From Siphonodentalium dalli (Eukaryota > Mollusca > Scaphopoda > Gadilida > Siphonodentaliidae): a stretch of 64,000 nt of DNA. The stretch is from NCBI GenBank assembly GCA_032622095.1, contig CP136065.1:99517343-99581342 (forward strand), read 5' to 3'. Positions 13,201 to 22,200 of this stretch are shown one piece after another. The notes below the pieces were generated by a model. That model was not told where the DNA came from. It saw nothing but the letters and a program-made list of their open reading frames with translations, and searched no databases. The number at the start of each line of letters is the position of its first letter. The first letter of the stretch is position 1. The translations under genes and the position numbers were made by a program.

Positions 13201-16200
13201 AGACTCACATATATAAGATAATGCACTGGCACATGGTCTTTAATGCTGCACCAGCGCAGCTCCAGTCATGAAAGGGTTAACAGAGATATCAAGTCAGATG
13301 GCAAGAATAAGTTGTCCATTTATCACACTACCTGCCAGATGCTATCTGTGAGATGTTTGTCCCCATCAGTTCCATCACTCTTCTCGGTAGAATTTCATTA
13401 TTTTTCGAACCATGTCCTAGCTGACCGTAATTGCCAGCTCCATAAGTAAATACTCCACCGTCCTGTAAAGGAAGTCAAATGTCTAAAAATACAAGTAAAA
13501 TACTGGTACTTTTATAGCACACCGATCAGTTCATTATATTTTATTTGAAAACAGCATATTATTTAACCCTTTCAGTGCCAAGTCCGATTTTTGTATCAAC
13601 CCATATTTCCTTGATCATTTTTCAAATTTATTGATTATAATAATGTGATACATTGATGGAAAGAGCTCTTATGGGTTGATACAAAAATCGGACTTGGCAC
13701 TGAAAGGGTTAAGGCTTCAAACCATTCAATAATATAATCTCTGTTATCCTTGGACAATACAGACCAATTATATTGATAACTTCCTTGACAATGTCAACTG
13801 TAATGGAAAAGATCTTCACTATTATGAAGTCAACTGTAACTAAATCACTAATTTGTTCAATTAAATGAAGCAATTATCAACCTGAGTTTCAGTATATCAC
13901 AACATAGTCTCCGCGGTATGCAATAAATAGAGGATATCTAATGAGTCGCAATTCTATACAAAATTTATTATTCAAATTTAGTGGACGAGGTTAATAATTT
14001 GTGTATAGAATTGTGACGAATTTGGGATCCATTTTATCACATAATCACATTATAGCAAGGAAAAACAATCTCGAATTGGCTGGGATTAAAAAAAATTAAT
14101 ATTGATTTCCTTATCACAACAAAAGAGGAAGTAAAGACACCTTCAAGAACAAATATAGCTACATTTTAAATGTGTCTTTTTATGTTGACAAAATTGTTCA
14201 ACCACCCTTATCACCTGTGTTTATCTCACAGTCAACACTAAATAACCCAACACAAATCAAATATCATAATTATATTCTAATAAACGTAATAATAAAGTTC
14301 CGGCATTGACATCGATATCTTTTCTCTAAGCTCTTACATCACTGTGCGTGCCAATAATACACATGTCTTACGAAAAGTATAAGACCAGGTCTAGGGGGGC
14401 TAATTATGTGATAAATATAGAACGACACAAGTGTATAAATATTTTAATGTTATTGCCATGCTGCAAGGTACAATTCAAACCCACGGTTCTCATTGTACTG
14501 TCATGTCACAACATGTGAGAGCTTTCCGATGAATGGCAACAAGCCATATTTCCGACTAAATCCTGAAAAGTTACCCATAATTCTGCTGTGGTTAAGGAGT
14601 CAATTATTTAGGACATTACTGTACTTTTATAACTGAATGGGAGAATCAATTCAGTGTTTAACCAGCTAGATATCTTTTACTCACCCCAGTGAGTCCAACT
14701 ACATGAGATTCTCCACAGGACATGTATCGGACATTCTGGATATTCAAACTTTTGCACAGTGAGGGGTAAAATCGACCTGCAAGAAAGACCCAGCAAAAAT
14801 TGATGTAACGAATAACACATGTATGTAGTGTGAAAGCTTGATAATTCACATAAGTTGTTAATGCATTGATAAAACCAAAGGCTTGCTTGAGGTGTGATAA
14901 ACGTGTGTGATAACATCAATGTATAGAACTACCTGAAACAGGCTCCCTTTGGGAGCCTTTATTCAGCGACAGAGGGGCCTGCTGCCCCTGTGTGTGCTTC
15001 GCATAGGTTCATATTCAACTTATTTGATTCTGAAATAAGCCAAGCTTAGTATGTGGACTTAGCAATTGTACTGTCACCTGTCCTTATCATGATGATCAAA
15101 GTATTGAAAGTGTCCAAGACATTGTAGCTCAACTTTGCGAAGAAGTAAGATTTTTGTGATGAGCAATGAATGGAAAATGAATTGAATTTTGAAATCCAAG
15201 ATGGCCACTGGCAGCCATGTTTTAGCCAAATGATCCCAAAATGACTCGTTCCCATCTACATGTCAATGTCAACTGCCATTACAAATTTCAAAATGATCTG
15301 ACAAAAGGTACGACTTGTAGTCCGTGCCAAACAATTTAGTCATGCAAAGATTAAAATCCAAGATGGCTGCTGGCAGCCATGTTTTATAGCCGAATGACCC
15401 CAAAATGACTTGTTTCCCATCTACATGTCAATGTTAACATCCATGACAAATTTAATGATGATCCGACCAAAGGTACGACCTGTAGTCCATGCCAAAAGAT
15501 TTAGTCATGCAAAGAGTAAAATCCAAGATGGCTGCTGGCAGCCATGTTTTTTGGCCAAATGACCCAAAAATGACTCGTTCCCATCTACATGTCAATGTTA
15601 ACAACCATGTCGGCGGCCATGTTTTTTGGCAGAATGACCCCAAAATGACTCGTTCACATCTACATGACAGGACATAACAAATTTCATAATGAACGGCCAA
15701 AGGTACGACCCATAGCCCATGCTAATGGAAATGGTATAAAGCACATTAAAGTTAATTCACTGGAGATTGCACTATATAAATGCAATGAATATTACTATCA
15801 CTTCCTGGGATTTCTACATTATAGGGAGGTGAGAATATACAAAACAACTTACTTTCTTCATCACTCAGACCAAGTTGACCAAATCTGGAAAAAAAGAACA
15901 GAGAGCAATAAAGATAAAGTCAATAAATGAATTAGATCAAATAAAAATAGCAAATTCTGGTAAACTAACGTATTATTTAAGTTATTGGGAGATAAGGCAC
16001 TGTGGTCGTTGGGGCACATTGTATAAACCGCTTACTAAATGTGCCCCCAACGACCACAGCGCCTTGTCCCCAAATAACACACACACCCAGTACATTCATT
16101 TCTTATATCTATATAGCTTTTTGAAGATTTATTCTCATAAAAATGCTGAGTGTATTCTTATTTATTTTCACAAAATCCAGAGAATTTGAGATTAGCCAAG

Positions 16201-19200
16201 GCAGCACATTAAGTAGGCACAATATAAGATTTTCAAACTCTTAGCTACGATAATGTGATCGATATAAAAAACTGGCTTCAGATGCAATTCGGCTGAACTT
16301 TTGAAAGCATGCCCAATTATTCTGTTGACTGCGTTTAGTGATTAGTTCAGATTAGGTCAACCGTTTGTAACGAGGGATGCCAAAGGATTTAACATTTCTT
16401 AGATATATGCGGGCTGCAGGGTGAGCAGATGGATTAAAATTTGAATGCAAGATGGCTGCTGGCGGTCATGTTTTGTTAAGGAATTAGAGAAATAATCGAT
16501 GGCTCCCATCTAGAGGTCACACCGAAGATCCATATGAAGTTTGATGATGATCGAATGATGGATGTGGCCTGTAGGGTGTGCCAGTGCATTCTCTAATATA
16601 TATGAGTCCTCCATAGGGATCCTCGCATATATAAAAGAATTCACTGGCTTAAAAGGTCAAGGTAAATATTGTTAGGCCAATGTATTCTCTTATATATGCG
16701 AGGCTCCCTATGGGAGACTCGCATATATAAGAGAATGCATTGGCACAGTGTTTTCACAAAATTTTCAGGAACCTCCAGTCATAGATGAGTTAAAGATGCT
16801 ATAATTACTTACGTGTTATCTCCACAAACAAAAACACTCCCTGATTTAGAGAGAAATGCACTATGGTTGCCACCGGCGACAACTTGAGCAATTGGAATGC
16901 CTTTGATACTAGACATGACTTGAGGTGTGCAGTGGTGGCCAACCTTGACCCCAAGTCCTAGCTGGCCATGGGTATTAGCACCCCAGGTTAGCACTTCTCC
17001 ATCTAAAGGAAAATATTTAAGAAAAATTCAATTGGGATTATTTTGTCAAAATACCAGTAATAGTAATTGATATGCAGATTTTGGATTATAGCGCTATAAA
17101 CTAGTACAATGTTGATCTATGAGTGGTATAATTTTCAAAAAATTTGTCTCTTCAAACAGTAACAGAAAATGAAATTTGACGGGAGGTGCGCTGGTGCAGC
17201 ATTAAAGATCCTGTACCAGTGCATTCTCTAAAATATTTGAGTCTGCCATAGGGAGAAAACCGCATATACAAGAAAATGCACTGGCTTACAAGGTCAAGGT
17301 AAACATTGTGAGGCCATGTATTCTCTTATATATGCGAGGCTCCCTATGGGAGACTCGCATATATAAGAGAATGAATTGGCACATGGTTTTCGCAAAATTT
17401 CAGGAAGCTCCAGTCATGAAAGGGACAGCGACTCATATTCTTCATCCTTTCAGGCAGAAAGTGTTAAAACTGAGTTACGGTGGTGATTTGAATTTGATGA
17501 CGTTGTTGTTGTTTTCTGGAAAACTTTTTTAGTGCTATATAATCTACTGTAATTTTAAGACGCTTCATTTCTTCATTGTCTTGTCAAAACATTTGATTCA
17601 CCCTTCTTTCCGTTTAGTGTAAACATATTTTATTCCAATCCTATAATAACAAATATAAACATTTTAACTAAAGTGTTGACAATAATAAGTAGAATAGTAT
17701 AGATGGATTGATGGGAAATGGGATTAAACAACAAGCCCAAGCCCAAGGGCTTTTATTAAGTTTGCTCCCCTTTTGTTTCGCACCCCGTCTCCATTAGCTG
17801 GAGGCTAAATTCTTTCAGTTTCACATCAAGAATTGTGGAGCTCCGTGGTCCAGTGGTTATCGTGTCGGACTTGTATTCACCGTAAACACGTCAATATGGG
17901 TTCGCGGCGCGTCGCCGGTCATTGAGTCTCCACATAGCAGTGACTTGGCCGCTTTGAGCAACGTGCAATTGTGGGATTGCTCGCTGTTTCAAAACCCGCG
18001 CCAAGTTGTGACCCTTGAGCAAGGTGTCGGCTTCGCATCACTCATGCGTTAAAAGAGTACCAGTCAGCTTGTCAAACTGATGAGTATCAAGGCATGTTCT
18101 GATCAAACTAGAGCAGCGCCTGCAATGGCTGCAGCCAGTTCATTGGTTGGCTTGTACAAATGACTGTACCAAGCGTGTTAGAGCAAGTAATTGGTTAATC
18201 GCTAATATAAAACTGGTCATTATTATTATTATTTATTATTATTATTATTTATAATTTAAAGGTACTGGCAAACTAGTGACTCCACTCTACACATAGTTTT
18301 AATTTCTCCTATGTAAAACAATATCGTGCATAAGAGAAGTGATAATTGTAAATATATGAGTTAATTGCTTTTTTTCCCCTTTGTTCTCAGTTCGTTAATC
18401 TTTTAATCATGCTCTGTATCTCTTTCTCTTAATTAATCTTGTCTTCCACTTCTCACTAACCACTATATGTAACCTGTTCTTTTCTGAGGAGATGGTTCTA
18501 TATAAGCATCTGATGCTTTTTGTCAAATCCTCTTCCTCTCTTCTAGTCTTCTATATATACATGTGACATGTTTCATAATTATATGTTTTTGGGAAGAAAT
18601 AAATATTGTTTAACACGTTCGCTGCCACTACGAGTTAACTCGTAGTAAACGGTTCCATGGGGACTGCTACTAAGAGTTAACTAATAGTGATGTCCATACC
18701 ACATAAATAACAACAGAAACCAGAAGCAACGTCAGTTTACGCGCAAATACATACCCAACGATCCCATTGGTCGATTGTATATGTATAATTAGAATGGCTT
18801 CAGATACAACGCTATCTGCACCCCAATAAAGGGGTGGAGTGCCGTTTTAAATCTTGCAAGGACACTCCAATTCACCATGATCTCTTCCGTACATCACTCA
18901 CCCATGGTAGACATGTGCAAATAGACCTTTGCTGGACATTATAGAGGGTTTTCACTGCATAGATCAGTAACCAGTTAGCTCTAGAGTTTTCCGGTCTCAC
19001 TTGAAGCTATATAAACCTATACTGATAACACACCCCAGTGTTTGAGGGGTGGGTGCAAACCACTGCAATTTTGGCTATATACTATATAATAGAACAACAC
19101 TTACATGTATCTTGAGATTAGTTAGAAATCAGAACCATGCTTGAGTTCGCTAATTTCTAAATTCTAACTAATCTGATTATCAGCTCTGTTTCTATGTTTA

Positions 19201-22200
19201 TTACACATCTCGAACTTACTCAACTGGTTTTATAACTGCATGGTTACATTCTGAGAGTGGACGAATACGAATATAGTGCTAGAGGCTGTTGGAAGCTCGA
19301 GCCACCCCTACATCAAGTATTGGCACAAGCGAATACCTGTGGCTTGTTTACCATGCATGCAAGTTCAGTTCCCTGGTAATGAGTGCACAAGTTTGTATAT
19401 ATAGATTCATGTATCGTGACTTATACAAATGTTTAGTCGACCAAAATTGGGTTATATGATGCTGAACGTGTTGTAGAGCTACTACGAGATAACTCGTAGT
19501 CGGCACCCTGGACGGAATTTACCAGTGTTCATCGCTGTAGGTTATCTCGTAGGTAAATCAGTATTACATTTGCGACGTCTTAGATGACGTAGAGTGTACC
19601 AATGTTTGTATATAAATTAATTTACCGTGTCTTGTACACGATATGGTTGCACCTGTATAGCACTCTTCGTCATATATGTCGTAGAAAACGTAATTTTATT
19701 TACCTACGAGATAACTCGTAGCTGGCACCAGCGATGAAACACTGGTAAATTCCATCCCAGTAGCCAACTACGAGTTATCTCGTAGTAGCCTTGTGACATG
19801 TTTCAGCATCATATAACCCGATATTGGTGGAACTATCACTCATACATACGTCAAATAGTAACTACTATCGGAAAAACATGCAATCCCATGTTGGCATACG
19901 GGATGGAATTACCAATTGGTTTACGGCAGTGAACGTGTTAAACCACAACAAGAATACATCTAGACTGCGATATTCTCTGTCTTGTTATTGATGTATTTCT
20001 GTTGTCTGATTGTTGCCCCGAGACTCAAACCAATCTGCATTATTTTATATCAGAAACCAGACTTGAAAATAACTCTATTGAATTAAAATTTACATGAAAC
20101 CCATACTATCATACTTCACAACCCGCAATGAATGAATGTGTTGTCAATAAATATGTCAGAGTGAGTCCCTGAATGAGCAGTTGACACCAATAAAAATTAA
20201 CCGGTAAATTAAAGCTGAACAAGCTTTACGTCTTCATTATCAATTACTAGTAATTATTTACACTACACTAGTATTAGAAGCTCAATCTATTTATGAACTT
20301 ACTTTGTGTTAAGGCTAAGGAATGATTGTCACCACACGCTATCTGTATCACATAATTTGTAGCGATGGAGGTTATCAACCTGAAAGGATCAAACTAACAT
20401 TCAAAGATAACTCTAACAAAATCATGCTTAAGTGAATGAAACATTTTTGTTATTACATTGTGCATAATCAATAAAATATATATGGTTGATTTGATTAGCA
20501 TATCAGTCAAAATTTATGGCTTATTTATGGAAAAATGCATTAGAAACCACATCTTGCACAATTTCTACCAAAATTTGTCAAAAAGAGACAATGAGTTTGA
20601 AGCATGCCTGCCATGTTAAGTAGTTGCAAAACATTCCGTGTCAAAAAAACTCTATTAGATGAATAATTATACTACCCGGTGACTGAGGTAATACTATTCT
20701 CAAATGTACAACATAAAAGGCAGACTGCAGTCTAGGTTAATATTTTTAACTGAACTACAATGTCCAAGAATAGAGTATTATACAGTATTAACAGTTTTGA
20801 AAATGTCGCTGATGGTAGATTTGCCATATTCGATGCTTAGCTCTTGTCGGCTTTGGTGTAGACTGGGATATTTGATAGGATTATACCGGTAGTTAGCCAG
20901 GAAAGCCTAACTGTCTTAGTAAAGCATAGGTCGGTGTCAATTGTCGTAAGTGGATTGCTAGTTATATATGATAACTTAGGTAATTAGCTATTTGGTGTAC
21001 CAATACTTTTTGTATTAAAATATAGTGTAACTTATTTCGCTTGGGTTAAGCTCTTCAGGTGAATTGTTACGATCAGCAATCAGCAATGTTTTCTGAGAAA
21101 GTGGGATGAGGACTTGTACTCTCTCATTTATATAGAGAAATTCCAGGTCGGGTGGTGACCTAAGGTCAGTGACCTTGACCTAGTTTTGTTTGGTATATAG
21201 GTTACATGCACTTGGATGAATTCGGGACCAGACAATTTGTTGGTATGGAGAGGGATTTAGTCTATAGAGGGTCCGCTTTGGAGAGGCTTTACTGTACTAT
21301 AACTAACAAGAGCATCACTGGGGCATGGCTAAATATGCCAGTTAATTTACTTGTAAACTGTTATTAAATCAGATGAATTAAGTTGAAAAGGGCCGTAACT
21401 CATGAAAAATAACTTGAATAGGTTGTTGAGTTCGATATATGTTGGAACTATTTTCTCTTATTAACATAATATCATTACGTGGTAAAGAGAAGGCACCATT
21501 TTGTTTTGTGTTGAGAGAAAATGTATATAATTTTGGCAAACTTAAAACTCCCAAATATTTCTTTGATTACGAGTCATTTTCCCACACTCCCTCCACTTTT
21601 TCTGTTAGCAGCTTGAGATTTATATTAAATCTTACACTAATTAGTGAGGACAGTTTCTTGAAGTCCACAACTTCCTTTCATATTTCATGATATCTGCATA
21701 TCATTCCTATGTCATCTGGTGCTGGATAAATTTATTTTTAATAGTTTTATGTTACATAGCTGGCAGATAGCAGTTATTGCCCTGCACCTTCTTGATAATA
21801 AATTTTTTTCTCAATGATTTATTGGTTGTTTATAATAATAAACAGCCAATTTAAACATGAGCTAGTGTTTAGTTGTCAATGAACAAGCTTCTCCTTTGAG
21901 CAAGCCTTGAAATAGGGTGTCTGTCGTTTGCAGAATGAGGTCCCCAGAGGGTGAATTTAGTGATGCTACCCCGCATAGCGGGCTAGCATCACCAAATTCA
22001 CCCTCTGGGGACCTCATTCTGCTTACACCTCAGCAGAATGAGGTTCCCAGAGGGTGAATTTGGTGATGCTAGCCTGCTATGCGGGGTAGCATCACTAAAT
22101 TCACCCTCTGGGGACCTCATTCTGCAAATGACAGACACCCTATTTCAAGGCTTGCCTTTGAGTGCCACCTCGTATCTTGATATATAGTTATAATTAGATT

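Noticed and set aside
17838-17912. Functional tRNA gene
   Set aside because: A and B boxes are present but the cloverleaf is not convincing, and a SINE body with ATT tail follows.
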